Shown: positions 53,219 through 62,712, numbered from the stretch's first letter. The stretch: DNA of 64,000 bases from an uncultured Prevotellaceae bacterium (GCA_902778255.1 CACYXD010000006.1:208803-272802); one strand, 5' to 3'. Numbers and translations: made by a program. The notes: a model not told the origin generated them from the letters alone.

Positions 53219-54660
53219 TTGCTGACTTTCTTTTTAAAGAGAAATTGAAGCGTTTCTTCCATGACCTTTGCCTGCAGGAGTTTCATGGCTCCAACATAGA
53301 GTACGGCAGCAATCAAGATGCGCAAGGCAAGTAGCAGGGCCAGGTTCTCGATACGCATGGTGATAACATAGGTAGCAGCCATCACCGCCAAGGCTACGAA
53401 CAGGAAAGGCAGCGTGTCCATCAACAGGTGAGTGAAGCGCAGGCCTATCAGCTGGTAGCCTACCAGATGCCACGCTACCAGCCATAGCACGATAAAGGCT
53501 GACGAGGCACAGACAATGGCAACGATGCCCAGTTTATAAAGCAGCAGGACAATGGCAAGTTGAATGACGATTTGTCCGATGTTATACCACATGTAAATAT
53601 CAGAACGCCCGTGGGAGATGGCAAGGTTCTGGTAAAGCGTATAGAACGGCAGGAAAGCTCCTCCGATGCACAATATCTGAAGCAATAGGATGCTGTCCAT
53701 CCATTTCTCGCCGATGGTCAATATGATAAATTCGCGGCTAACAAGGGCCAAGCCGAGCAGAGCGGGAAATGACAGGAATGCCGTAAAACGCATCAGCTTA
53801 CGGAACACGCGAATATCACGGTCTCTTTCGTCGGAAACAGACACCATGACGGTCTGTGCCACCTGTCCGATAGCGTCTGAAATCGTCGTTTTTGCCATAT
53901 TGTTCCATTTGTTGGCCTGTGCATAGTAGCCTACAGCCTGAATGGGCAAGAATCTTCCGAAGACGAAAGTAAGAACATGGAAGTTTAAGGCGTTGACAAT
54001 GCTGGTAATCATCAGTTTCACACTAAAGCCCAGCATCTGTTTCACTGGTGTCAAGTCAATGTGAAGTGAAGGCATCCAAGGTACATAGTAGAAGCGTCCC
54101 AAGGTGATGCACGTCACGTTGATCAACTGTTGTGCCACCAAGCTCCAATACGAGAACCCCTGATAAGCCATTAGAATGCCTACGGCTCCAGAAAGTGCCA
54201 GAGAAACGATGCCGATAATAGCGATTTCGCGGTTCATCATGTTTTTCATCAAATATGCCCCACTGGCAATGCTGAGTGCCTGAATGGGCAGCCCAAGGAA
54301 CATGTAGCGTGAGACGCTAACCAGACAGGGCTGATGAAAGAATGCTGCTATAAGCGGAGCGCTGAGAAACAGGATGACATAGAGTCCCATGCTGATGCTG
54401 AGATTCATCCAGAATACAGCATTATAGTCTTTATGAGTAGGTGTCTTGATATTGATGAGCGCAGGTGCCAGTCCGCAATTCTGAAGACTGGAGGCGATGG
54501 CTCCGAAAATGGCCAGCACACCTACAATACCATAGTCTGTGGCGTCAAGTTTACGTGCCAGAAAGATGCCAATCACCAGATTCAGCACCTGTGCCGTACC
54601 ATTGTTGATAGTTCCCCAGAGGAGCCCTTTTGCTGTCCGTTCTTTTAAATTGTCTGCCAT
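53215..54660 (-). CDS. Wzx-like polysaccharide flippase
   Basis: This 481-residue membrane protein of the MVF/polysaccharide-transport group has about 12-14 helices and starts LKERTAKGLLWGTINNGTAQ. It should flip lipid-linked repeat units across the inner membrane. It lies in one operon with the GT11 gene (4-bp overlap). Its ATG is 7 nt after the -7 box, so the mRNA is probably leaderless. A Wzy polymerase was not found in this window. Confidence 0.88.
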   Translation of the reverse strand: MADNLKERTAKGLLWGTINNGTAQVLNLVIGIFLARKLDATDYGIVGVLAIFGAIASSLQNCGLAPALINIKTPTHKDYNAVFWMNLSISMGLYVILFLSAPLIAAFFHQPCLVSVSRYMFLGLPIQALSIASGAYLMKNMMNREIAIIGIVSLALSGAVGILMAYQGFSYWSLVAQQLINVTCITLGRFYYVPWMPSLHIDLTPVKQMLGFSVKLMITSIVNALNFHVLTFVFGRFLPIQAVGYYAQANKWNNMAKTTISDAIGQVAQTVMVSVSDERDRDIRVFRKLMRFTAFLSFPALLGLALVSREFIILTIGEKWMDSILLLQILCIGGAFLPFYTLYQNLAISHGRSDIYMWYNIGQIVIQLAIVLLLYKLGIVAIVCASSAFIVLWLVAWHLVGYQLIGLRFTHLLMDTLPFLFVALAVMAATYVITMRIENLALLLALRILIAAVLYVGAMKLLQAKVMEETLQFLFKKKVSK

Positions 54661-54667
54661 CAGCCTG

Positions 54668-54698
54668 CAAAAGTACGTCTTTTTTTTGGAAGTTCAAA
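54668..54698 (-). promoter_or_regulatory. Promoter of the flippase-GT11 operon
   Basis: On the minus strand TTTG (54698-54695) and TACTTTTG (54675-54668) are 19 bp apart. It overlaps the divergent promoter at 54685-54716. Confidence 0.8.
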
Positions 54699-54716
54699 AT
54701 AAAAGAAGTACTTTTG
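54685..54716 (+). promoter_or_regulatory. Promoter of the Fe-S protein gene
   Basis: TTTG at 54685-54688 and TACTTTTG at 54709-54716 are 20 bp apart. The facing -7 boxes are 33 bp apart and lie in an 11-bp perfect inverted repeat, TGCAAAAGTAC (54666-54676) with GTACTTTTGCA (54708-54718). Confidence 0.8.
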
Positions 54717-54743
54717 CAAGAGTAACGACATACTTCGGTCTAT

Positions 54744-55892
54744 ATGATATCCGTAAAAGATAAGGAGAAATGTTGTGGATGTGAAGCATGCGTGCAGATA
54801 TGTCCTCAGAGATGCATCACGTTTGATGAAGATAGTGAAGGCTTTCGCTATCCGCGTGTCGATACAGCCAAATGTGTACAATGTGGATTGTGCACACAGG
54901 TCTGTCCTATGCTGAATTCCCCCAAGGAGATGTCGTCCCTCCAAGCCTTTTCCTATCAGTCTGCTGCCCCCAAAATTCTTTCAAAAAGTTCATCTGGAGG
55001 CTTGTTTTCAGCTTTGGCATCCCATATGCTTAGTCAAGGTGGTGTTGTGGCAGGTGCCCGTTTCAATGAGCGATGGGAGGTGGAGCATACATGTGTTGAC
55101 ACCTTGGACGAGTTGGAGGATTTACGCACTTCGAAATATGTGCAGAGTAGGGTAGGTCATACCTTCAAAGAAGTTGCAGAAACCCTGTCTAAGGGAAGGC
55201 CGGTGTTGTTTTGCGGAACTCCCTGTCAGGTAGCGGCTTTACGAAGATTTGTGCGTCGAAATCAGGAACTGCTTACTTGCGCCGATTTCATATGTCATGG
55301 GGTGCCGTCACCATTGGTATGGCGTCAATGGTTGTCATCAACTTTCAAGGACAGTAAGATAACAGAGATTAATTTCCGTTCTAAGTCTAAGGGGTGGAGA
55401 AATTATCATCTGGAGGTCAGACTGGCGAGCGGTGAAGTGTTTTCTTTTGCTATACCCGATTCTGCTTATACCCGTGCTTTCTCTGCAAATATAACGCTTC
55501 GTCCTTCTTGCTATCGCTGTCCTATGCGTGGTGATCATCGCAGTTCGGATTTGACAATGGCCGACTTTTGGGGACTTGACCACCTAATGGATTCTATGCA
55601 AAATGACCAAGGTGTATCTCTCGCCTTTGCCCGTACGGAAAAAGTCATGAAACTATTGGAAGACTTAGGAGCCGTGCCACTGAATTATCCGATGACGGAA
55701 CTCTTGCGCAAGAATTCCTCTTATGCTCATCAGACACCAACTACAGCCTTGCGACACGAGCTCTTTTCTTATGCAGTAAAGCATCCTGACACCATCATCG
55801 AAAGACTGGAGCAGCTTACTCATTTGTCGCCCATGCAGCGTCGATATTACAAGATTTGTACGTTCGTCAGAAAGATATTTGGAATGATATGA
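54744..55892 (+). CDS. Fe-S protein of the F420 hydrogenase beta-subunit family
   Basis: This 382-residue protein has two [4Fe-4S] ferredoxin motifs at the N-terminus (C10-C13-C16-C20 and C44-C47-C50-C54, each ending CP). A FrhB-like region follows with GGLFSALASHMLSQGGVVAGA and VLFCGTPCQVAALRRF. Such proteins are common in polysaccharide loci next to pyruvyl transferases, but their redox partner is not defined. It overlaps the pyruvyl-transferase gene by ATGA. F420 itself is not expected in Bacteroidales, so another flavin cofactor is likely. Confidence 0.88.
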   Translation: MISVKDKEKCCGCEACVQICPQRCITFDEDSEGFRYPRVDTAKCVQCGLCTQVCPMLNSPKEMSSLQAFSYQSAAPKILSKSSSGGLFSALASHMLSQGGVVAGARFNERWEVEHTCVDTLDELEDLRTSKYVQSRVGHTFKEVAETLSKGRPVLFCGTPCQVAALRRFVRRNQELLTCADFICHGVPSPLVWRQWLSSTFKDSKITEINFRSKSKGWRNYHLEVRLASGEVFSFAIPDSAYTRAFSANITLRPSCYRCPMRGDHRSSDLTMADFWGLDHLMDSMQNDQGVSLAFARTEKVMKLLEDLGAVPLNYPMTELLRKNSSYAHQTPTTALRHELFSYAVKHPDTIIERLEQLTHLSPMQRRYYKICTFVRKIFGMI

Positions 55893-57007
55893 GAATAGCG
55901 ATTATCACTTTGCCCTTGCACACCAACTATGGTGGACTGTTGCAGGCTTATGCCCTGCAGACAGTATTGGAGCGAATGGGCCATCAGGCAACAGTCGTAG
56001 ATAAGAAAGAATTCTCGTTGGGACTGAATATCCCGTTAAGACGCATCGTTGAACGTCTGGAAAAGCGCCTCTTACGACATGATGACTGCTACGTGTTCTA
56101 TGAGCGTAAGATAAAACAGTGGGCTCCCATTATTCGGCAGCATACCAATCGTTTTATTCAGTCCTATATCCATACTGTCAAGGTCAGGTCGCTGAAGAAT
56201 CTGAAGGACGGGCAGTTTGATGCCTTTGTCGTTGGCAGCGATCAGATATGGCGGCCAGTGTTTACCCCACAGATTGATCTTGCTTACCTTTCCTTCACCA
56301 AGGGATGGGATGTGCTGCGCCTGTCGTATGCAGCTTCTTTTGGTGTGGACACTATAGAATATACGCCCTCGCAGATTAGAAAATGCAAGGAAGCTATTGC
56401 TCATTTCCGTGCTGTCTCAGTACGTGAGTCATCGGGTGTGGACTTGTGTCGGCAGCTATTTGGTGTGGAAGCCGAATGGATGATTGACCCAACTCTTTTG
56501 CTAAGCAAAAACGACTATGTTGCCCTTGTTGAGAAGGCTGGTATATCTCAGAGTGCAGGTTCCCTGTTTTGCTATGTTCTCGACAAATCTGCGGAAATCC
56601 AGAAGGTTATAGATACTATTGGCAGCCAGCGACAACTGACACCTTTCTTCTTGAATGCCTTCTCAGAAAATAAAAAGGTGGAGATAGAGAAACGAGTGCA
56701 GCCGCCTGTGGAAGCCTGGCTCAGGGCATTTATGGATGCAGAGTTTGTTGTTACGGATTCTTTCCATGCCTGTGTGTTCTCCATCCTTTTCCATAAGCCT
56801 TTCGTGGTTTGTGCAAATCATGGTCGCGGCGTGTCCCGTCTTCAGTCCCTGTTGGGAGCATTTGGACTTGCCGACCGGTTTGTCTTTGACGCAGAGTTGC
56901 CGTCAGCGATTTTCTCGCCCATAGACTGGGAAGATGTGGACAGACGCTTGGATGGCTACAGACTTAACTCGCAGGCGTTCCTTTCCAAATACCTTGGAAA
57001 GAATTAG
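55889..57007 (+). CDS. Polysaccharide pyruvyl transferase family protein
   Basis: This 372-residue enzyme begins MRIAIITLPLHTNYGGLLQA and contains DAFVVGSDQIWRPVF (about 112), AASFGVD and VVTDSFHACVFSILF (about 285), all hallmarks of the CsaB/EpsO-like family. It should add a pyruvate ketal to a sugar, giving negative charge to the polymer. The start at 55889 overlaps the Fe-S gene stop (ATGA). It ends 3 bp from the convergent GH43 gene. Confidence 0.9.
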   Translation: MRIAIITLPLHTNYGGLLQAYALQTVLERMGHQATVVDKKEFSLGLNIPLRRIVERLEKRLLRHDDCYVFYERKIKQWAPIIRQHTNRFIQSYIHTVKVRSLKNLKDGQFDAFVVGSDQIWRPVFTPQIDLAYLSFTKGWDVLRLSYAASFGVDTIEYTPSQIRKCKEAIAHFRAVSVRESSGVDLCRQLFGVEAEWMIDPTLLLSKNDYVALVEKAGISQSAGSLFCYVLDKSAEIQKVIDTIGSQRQLTPFFLNAFSENKKVEIEKRVQPPVEAWLRAFMDAEFVVTDSFHACVFSILFHKPFVVCANHGRGVSRLQSLLGAFGLADRFVFDAELPSAIFSPIDWEDVDRRLDGYRLNSQAFLSKYLGKN

Positions 57008-57010
57008 AGA

Positions 57011-58747
57011 CTAGAAGCGCTTACGAACTTTTCTCTCCCCGTTTTCATCAGTATATTGCTCTATCACGAGGCCGCGGTGCTTGCTGCCTTTTGAGAGATG
57101 GCGCCCGCTGAGGTCAAAGAACTTTTTCTCCGTCATCTTGACCTCTGGCTCGAGTGTTACGATGCCATTGGGGGTGTTTTCTGTAAACTGCCATGAGTCA
57201 AACTGCACATTGGTGGATTCAGTAACGACAAAGAACACGTTCTTGACACCTTTGAATGTGGTGGGATCTACGTCAATGGTGAAGTCTTGAAATGAGGTCG
57301 ATGAGAACTCGACAATGGCTGCTGCGGCCTTCGACTTGCTGTCAAGCCGAATCTCCAGTTTGCCAGTACCCCTGGCTCTCAGTGTGAACGTATTGGCGCC
57401 GTTGGTGCCAAAGTTGACCTTGCGCACCTGTGTCCATGCGCCGGCAGCCATTTTGATGTACAGATCCTTCGAGGCATCATTGCCAAGACTGCTGACCGAC
57501 GATGCTGACTTCACATTCTTGAAGTCCTCATAGCTCACACCGCCTGAAGTGGCCATTGTCTCAGCCTGCTGTAGCGTGTAGGGGTTCATATTCTTGATGG
57601 CACTCACGCCATTCTTGTTCATGCTGACCTTGTTGAGCTTCTGCGTCTCTTCGACAACGGTCAGTTTGTTCACACAGAGTGAGCGGTAGCCTGAAGCCCC
57701 ACTGTCCATTGCTCCTTTGCTCTTCATCGTCTTCTCAAGCACGTTGCCGTGATAGAAGAGGTAGTATTCGCCATTGAACTTATGCAGATGGGTGTGGTTA
57801 TTCCCGTAGTCGGCGCCTAAGCTGCTGAAGCTGCCTTCGTTGGGCACATATTCTCCACGATATTCCCATGAGTCAGGTTCCAGTGGGGTGTCTGTCACCA
57901 TATAGCACATGCTGCAGGCCGATGGAGCAGGCTGGTCGTTGCGTTTCTCGTAAGTGTTCCAATTGGGACGGTCGCCCCACGAGGTATTATAAGTATATAC
58001 AAATCGTCCGCCAATGATATTCAGTTCGCTGGCTTCAAAGAGATAGGGCGCAGGCATATTCACGGCAGCGCCGTCGAGGGCTGTCATCGATGACTTCAAC
58101 TTCGCAATACGTGAGTTGCCAGGCCATAGCTTGGAACCTGACGACTGTGGGTTACCGCCTCCAAAAGCAATCCATCCTGTGCCTGTAGAGTCAATCACCA
58201 CGCCTGGGTCAAACAGCCAGTTGCAGGGATCTATACCTGCCATACCGTGTCGTATCATTGCCTGACTGAGAGGTGACGAGAATGGACCAAGGGGCGATTT
58301 CGTACTTCTCATCACGCCCACGCTACCGCCTCCATTGGCGAAATAGATGTAGAACTCATTTGTCTTCGTACCATTGCTATTCTCTTTCTCACGCCATACG
58401 GCTGAGGGAGCCCATGACTGACCAGCCCAGGTGCATACTTTTCCCACGTCGATAGTGCCGTGGAAGGTCCAGTTCACCATATCATCTGTAGAGAAGACAA
58501 CCAGCGACTTGATATTACCATAGCCATTGCTGCCCGTCTTCCCATTCTTGATATACTGTTGATGGTCGTTGGTGCCATAGACATAGAGGCGACCATCGTA
58601 CTCAAGGGCGGTGGGGTCGGCACAGAACACGATTCCGCTGATGGGGTTGCCGCTACTAGTGCTTTTATACTCTGTGGCCAGCGTCTGTGCCTTTGTCTGT
58701 AGGAATGTCGTCAGTAGGACAGTTGCCAAGAGAATTGTTTTCTTCAT
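57011..58747 (-). CDS. GH43 glycoside hydrolase with CBM6-like domain
   Basis: This 578-residue exported enzyme has signal peptide MKKTILLATVLLTTFLQTKAQ. The five-bladed propeller shows the catalytic base Asp in GIVFCADPTALEYDG, the pKa-modulating Asp in WLFDPGVVIDSTGTGW and the acid Glu in YLFEASELNIIGG. A CBM6-like beta-sandwich follows (about 395-530), then a degenerate secretion-like tail (FFDLSGRHLSKGSKHRGLVI). Likely activity: arabinofuranosidase or xylosidase on arabinoxylan. It is 33 bp downstream of another GH43 gene. Confidence 0.88.
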   Translation of the reverse strand: MKKTILLATVLLTTFLQTKAQTLATEYKSTSSGNPISGIVFCADPTALEYDGRLYVYGTNDHQQYIKNGKTGSNGYGNIKSLVVFSTDDMVNWTFHGTIDVGKVCTWAGQSWAPSAVWREKENSNGTKTNEFYIYFANGGGSVGVMRSTKSPLGPFSSPLSQAMIRHGMAGIDPCNWLFDPGVVIDSTGTGWIAFGGGNPQSSGSKLWPGNSRIAKLKSSMTALDGAAVNMPAPYLFEASELNIIGGRFVYTYNTSWGDRPNWNTYEKRNDQPAPSACSMCYMVTDTPLEPDSWEYRGEYVPNEGSFSSLGADYGNNHTHLHKFNGEYYLFYHGNVLEKTMKSKGAMDSGASGYRSLCVNKLTVVEETQKLNKVSMNKNGVSAIKNMNPYTLQQAETMATSGGVSYEDFKNVKSASSVSSLGNDASKDLYIKMAAGAWTQVRKVNFGTNGANTFTLRARGTGKLEIRLDSKSKAAAAIVEFSSTSFQDFTIDVDPTTFKGVKNVFFVVTESTNVQFDSWQFTENTPNGIVTLEPEVKMTEKKFFDLSGRHLSKGSKHRGLVIEQYTDENGERKVRKRF

Positions 58748-58771
58748 TTGAGGTTTCAGGTTTTTAGGTTT
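58744..58771. repeat. Imperfect heptamer array between the two GH43 genes
   Basis: TTTGAGG-like units (TCATTTG, AGGTTTC, AGGTTTT, TAGGTTT) cover the start codon of the 58747 gene and the gap behind it. The period slips by one base in the last unit. It is the same sequence family as the arrays at 17063 and 59478. Confidence 0.55.
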
Positions 58772-58780
58772 GGTTGTTTT

Positions 58781-60526
58781 TTACTTTTTCGTGATCCTCA
58801 TCCAGTCGGCATCCACCCATCCGCGATCGGCCTTGGCATTGGTCTCGACGCTGAGGAAGCCAAACTTCGCGCCAATCCATTTGCCTTGACGCATCTTAAA
58901 GAGGTCGCCGCAGTTTTGGAATTTCTTGCCATTCAAGCTATACGAGAACTGCACCATAGGTTTGCCACCATGGGCAGCACCAGCCTCGGCATTGGTCACC
59001 TGCAGACGCAGGTATATATCTTCATGGATACCAGGCTTGTAGTCTATCTTATCTTCTGCCGTGGGCTTCAGCGTGGTCAGCACGGTCTCTGTCTGCTGCT
59101 TGCCTTTATCGGCATCCTTGCAGATGAGCTGTACCAGTTGAAATTCCTTCCCTACGCGCTTCACGACGAGAGCAGAATAGTCGAGCCCCATCATGATAAG
59201 TCCCCCCATCTGTCCGTCAGCTTTTGAGGTGAAGCGTATCTTTGTTGTTGCTGTAAACTCGTCAGCAGGTGTCTTCTGCAGCAGCATGTTGGGCACCCCC
59301 CAGAGGTTGGGTGAAACCTCTTCCTTCTGACCTCTTACATCCGACATCTTGTATGTGTAGATACGATAGGTGCCAAAGGCGGTGGCAGTACCAAATTTCT
59401 CATCGTAGTTGCCGTGCCATTGCCACTGAAGCCCCAGTTTCGTATCATTAAACTCATCGCTCTCAACGGGATTGTAGATTTGAGGTTTGAGATTTGAGGT
59501 TTGAGGTTTTTTGTAAGTGGTTACGGGCTCTCCAGTGTATCTACTCCCCTCTCTGCCCAGAGAGGGGCTGGGGGTGAGTCTTCCCATCACAGGCCAACCT
59601 GTGCTCCAATCCACGGGGTTCAGATGCACCACACGTCCGTAGGCTTCCTTGTCCTGGAAATGCAGGAACCAGTCCTCGCCATATTTCGTGTGCACCCATC
59701 CGCCCTGATGGGGGCCGTTAATGTTGGTCTTGCCTTGTGCCAACACAATCTTGTGCTCGTAGGGACCGTAGGGCGACTTAGACCGCATGGCCAATTGAAA
59801 GCCCTCTGGCACGCCACCAGCAGGGCACATGATCCAGTACCAGCCATCACGCTTGTAGAACTTAGGTCCTTCGCAGGTGCGGTTCTCTGTGCCGTTACCG
59901 TCAAATACGATGACAGGCTGTCCGATTGGTTTCATGCCATCAGCACTCATCTCGCGAACGGTCAGCACGGAGGCATACTTCGAACGACTGTTTGCCCATC
60001 CGTTTACCAGATAGCAACGTCCGTCCCCGTCCCATAGCGGACAGGTGTCAATATACCCCTCGCCCTTGATAATGCAAACGGGCTTCTCCCATTTTCCTGC
60101 AGGGTCTTGGGTCTTCACCATCATCACGCCAAAGTCGGGGTCGCCCCAGTAGATATAGTACCAGCCATCGTGGTAGCGGATGCTGGGTGCCCATACACCA
60201 TTGCCATGCTGTGGCTTGCTGCTGAAATGGGCAAGGAGCTCGTCATTGCCCTCGTAGAGATTGCCTAACGCATAGTTGATGATTTCCCAGTTGACCAAAT
60301 CCTTGGAATGTAGGATAGGCAACCCAGGCGTACAATGAAACGACGAGGCCGTCATGTAGTAGTCCTCACCACTGGCTCCCACGCAGACATCAGGGTCTGA
60401 GTAGTCGGCATTAATCACTGGGTTGTTATAGGTGCCGTCGCCATTGTCAGGACACCACACCTGTGATTTGTACTGTGCCATTGCCAGCAAGGGCAACCAC
60501 ATGACCAAAATAATTAGCCTCTTCAT
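58781..60526 (-). CDS. GH43 beta-xylosidase/arabinofuranosidase
   Basis: This 581-residue exported enzyme has signal peptide MKRLIILVMWLPLLAMAQ. Its propeller carries the base Asp in NADYSDPDVCVG, the modulating Asp in YIDTCPLWDGDG and the acid Glu in RTCEGPKFYKRDG. A C-terminal xylosidase-type beta-sandwich starts at VESDEFNDTKLGLQWQWHGN. The linker between them contains two dispersed DNA repeats translated in frame (59478-59512 and 59546-59567), giving odd peptide such as TPSPSLGREGS. Likely role: trimming xylo- or arabino-oligosaccharides in the periplasm or on the surface. Confidence 0.9.
   Translation of the reverse strand: MKRLIILVMWLPLLAMAQYKSQVWCPDNGDGTYNNPVINADYSDPDVCVGASGEDYYMTASSFHCTPGLPILHSKDLVNWEIINYALGNLYEGNDELLAHFSSKPQHGNGVWAPSIRYHDGWYYIYWGDPDFGVMMVKTQDPAGKWEKPVCIIKGEGYIDTCPLWDGDGRCYLVNGWANSRSKYASVLTVREMSADGMKPIGQPVIVFDGNGTENRTCEGPKFYKRDGWYWIMCPAGGVPEGFQLAMRSKSPYGPYEHKIVLAQGKTNINGPHQGGWVHTKYGEDWFLHFQDKEAYGRVVHLNPVDWSTGWPVMGRLTPSPSLGREGSRYTGEPVTTYKKPQTSNLKPQIYNPVESDEFNDTKLGLQWQWHGNYDEKFGTATAFGTYRIYTYKMSDVRGQKEEVSPNLWGVPNMLLQKTPADEFTATTKIRFTSKADGQMGGLIMMGLDYSALVVKRVGKEFQLVQLICKDADKGKQQTETVLTTLKPTAEDKIDYKPGIHEDIYLRLQVTNAEAGAAHGGKPMVQFSYSLNGKKFQNCGDLFKMRQGKWIGAKFGFLSVETNAKADRGWVDADWMRITKK
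59478..59512. repeat. Heptamer array inside the GH43 linker
   Basis: Units GATTTGA, GGTTTGA, GATTTGA, GGTTTGA, GGTTTTT alternate. Bases 59478-59497 are the exact reverse complement of 17077-17096 in the ostA-like gene. Confidence 0.9.
59546..59567. repeat. Palindromic element inside the GH43 linker
   Basis: CCCCTCTCT (59546-59554) and AGAGAGGGG (59559-59567) flank a GCCC loop. This GC-rich hairpin, with flanking GGCTGGGGGTGAG, looks like a dispersed intergenic repeat of Bacteroidetes (from memory). It lies 33 bp from the heptamer array, and both are translated. Confidence 0.8.
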
Positions 60527-60546
60527 TTCATGTTATTTGTTATTAT

Positions 60547-60604
60547 GTTATTGTGTCTTTAAAAACTTGTTACTGTGTCTTTAAAAACCACTTACTCTGT
60601 CTTA
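60547..60604. repeat. 22-bp tandem repeat, 2.6 copies
   Basis: Units at 60547 and 60569 match at 19 of 22 positions (GTTATTGTGTCTTTAAAAAC-type), and a partial third runs from 60591 to the metG stop codon at 60602-60604. The array fills most of the gap between metG and the GH43 gene. Confidence 0.85.
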
Positions 60605-62668
60605 GCCGACCTGTGAACCAGGCTTCACGTCCTTCGTTGTAGTCACCACGCTCAGGCTCTCGTCAGCATCCACGGCACTCAGAATCATGCCCTGACTCTC
60701 GATGCCCATCATGTTACGGGGAGCAAAGTTGGCCACGAAGAGGATGCGCTTGCCGATCAATTCCTCAGGATTCTCGTAGAAGGCAGCAATACCTGAGCAG
60801 ATAGTGCGGTCTGTGCCAGAACCATCGTCGATGGTGAACTGCAGCAGCTTCTTGCTCTTCTTCACCTTCTGACAGTCTTTTACGAGACCCACACGGATGT
60901 CGAGCTTCTCGAACTCCTCGAAGCTGACGGTATCCTTGATAGGAGCAGCCTTGTAGTTAGCCGCCTCGTTAGCTTTCTTGGTAGCCTCCAGCTTGTCCAG
61001 CTGCTTCTGGACAACCTCATCCTCAATCTTCTCGAACAGCAGAGCAGGCTCACCCAGCTGATGACCAGCCTTCAGAAGGTCTGTGCTTCCCAGCTGCTCC
61101 CATTCGAAGCTGTCGATATTGAGCATCTCGCGCAATTTCTTCGAAGAGAATGGCAGGAATGGCTCAAAAGCGATAGCGAGGTTAGCTGTCAACTGCAAGC
61201 AGATATTCAAGATAGTCTCACAACGCTTGGGGTCAGTCTTCCATACCTTCCAAGGCTCACACTCTGTGATATAACGGTTACCAATACGAGCCAGGTTCAT
61301 AGCCTCGAACTGAGCATCGCGGAACTTGAACTGTTCTAGCAGAGTCTCTACCTTCTCCTTAACGTCCTTGAACTCCTCAAGGGCCTGCTTATCTACATCC
61401 TGCAACTCGCCGCAAGCGGGAACCACACCGTTCCAGTACTTTTTGGTGAGTTGGAGCGCACGATTCACGAAGTTGCCATACACAGCAACAAGCTCGTTGT
61501 TATTGCGATCCTGGAAATCCTTCCATGTGAAGTTATTATCCTTAGTCTCAGGCGCATTGGCAGTCAACACATAGCGCAATACATCCTGCTTGCCAGGCAT
61601 ATCAACCAGATACTCGTGGAGCCATACAGCCCAGTTGCGTGAGGTAGAGATCTTGTCGTTCTCCAGGTTCAGGAACTCGTTGGCAGGCACGTTATCAGGC
61701 ATGATATACTTGCCGTGAGCCTTCATCATCACAGGGAAGATGATGCAGTGGAACACGATGTTGTCCTTGCCGATGAAGTGCACCAGACGCGTATCCTCAT
61801 CCTGCCACCACTGCTCCCAGTTGCCCCACTTCTCAGGCTCCTTCTCACAAAGCTCCTTGGTGTTGGATACATAGCCGATAGGCGCATCAAACCATACATA
61901 GAGCACCTTTCCGTCAGCACCCTCTACAGGCACAGGGATACCCCAGTCCAAGTCGCGCGTCATAGCACGAGGCTGCAGATCCATGTCGAGCCAACTCTTG
62001 CACTGGCCATAGACGTTTGAGCGCCACTCCTTGTGACCCTCCAGAATCCACTGCTTCAGCCACTCCTGGTATTCGTTCAGGGGCAGATACCAGTTCTTCG
62101 TCTCTTTCATCACAGGCGTAGAACCACTGATGGTTGACTTCGGGTTGATCAACTCCGTGGGCGAAAGGTCGCGTCCGCACTTCTCACACTGGTCGCCATA
62201 GGCACCCTCGTTGTGGCAGTAGGGACATTCGCCTACGACATAACGGTCGGCCAGGAACTGCTTGGCCTCCTCGTCGTAGAGCTGAGCGGTGGTCTTCTCC
62301 ACCAGCTTGCCCTCGTCGTAGAGTTTCTTAAACCACTCGGCAGCAAACTTATGATGAGTCTCGCTGGTGGTGCGGCTATAAATATCGAACGAGATACCAA
62401 ACTCCTCGAACGAATCCTTGATCATCTTATGATAACGGTCAACCACATCCTGAGGGGTGATACCCTCCTTGCGGGCACGAACGGTGATGGGCACACCGTG
62501 CTCGTCACTTCCTCCGATGAACATCACGTCGCGCTTCTTCAGACGCAGGTAACGCACGTAGATATCGGCTGGTACATACACGCCAGCCAGGTGGCCAATA
62601 TGCACGCCGCCATTGGCATAGGGCAGGGCAGAGGTCACAGTTATTCGCTTATATTTTTTCTGTTCCAT
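60602..62668 (-). CDS. metG: Methionyl-tRNA synthetase
   Basis: This 688-residue class I enzyme has the HIGH motif in [18 protein letters not shown] (about 20). Its zinc-knuckle cysteines lie in [17 protein letters not shown] (about 148), and the KMSKS position reads KISTSRNW (about 344). A C-terminal EMAPII-like tRNA-binding domain starts at [20 protein letters not shown] (about 582). The long form with this domain is usual in Bacteroidales. The 3' end is embedded in a 22-bp repeat array. Confidence 0.95.
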   Translation of the reverse strand: MEQKKYKRITVTSALPYANGGVHIGHLAGVYVPADIYVRYLRLKKRDVMFIGGSDEHGVPITVRARKEGITPQDVVDRYHKMIKDSFEEFGISFDIYSRTTSETHHKFAAEWFKKLYDEGKLVEKTTAQLYDEEAKQFLADRYVVGECPYCHNEGAYGDQCEKCGRDLSPTELINPKSTISGSTPVMKETKNWYLPLNEYQEWLKQWILEGHKEWRSNVYGQCKSWLDMDLQPRAMTRDLDWGIPVPVEGADGKVLYVWFDAPIGYVSNTKELCEKEPEKWGNWEQWWQDEDTRLVHFIGKDNIVFHCIIFPVMMKAHGKYIMPDNVPANEFLNLENDKISTSRNWAVWLHEYLVDMPGKQDVLRYVLTANAPETKDNNFTWKDFQDRNNNELVAVYGNFVNRALQLTKKYWNGVVPACGELQDVDKQALEEFKDVKEKVETLLEQFKFRDAQFEAMNLARIGNRYITECEPWKVWKTDPKRCETILNICLQLTANLAIAFEPFLPFSSKKLREMLNIDSFEWEQLGSTDLLKAGHQLGEPALLFEKIEDEVVQKQLDKLEATKKANEAANYKAAPIKDTVSFEEFEKLDIRVGLVKDCQKVKKSKKLLQFTIDDGSGTDRTICSGIAAFYENPEELIGKRILFVANFAPRNMMGIESQGMILSAVDADESLSVVTTTKDVKPGSQVG

Positions 62669-62693
62669 TTTATAATAATGTATATTTGGGCTG

Positions 62694-62701
62694 CAAAGTT
62701 A
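62694..62701 (-). promoter_or_regulatory. -7 element for metG
   Basis: On the minus strand this reads TAACTTTG, 25 bp before the metG ATG. No good -33 element was seen. Confidence 0.5.
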
Positions 62702-62712
62702 CAACTTTTTCT

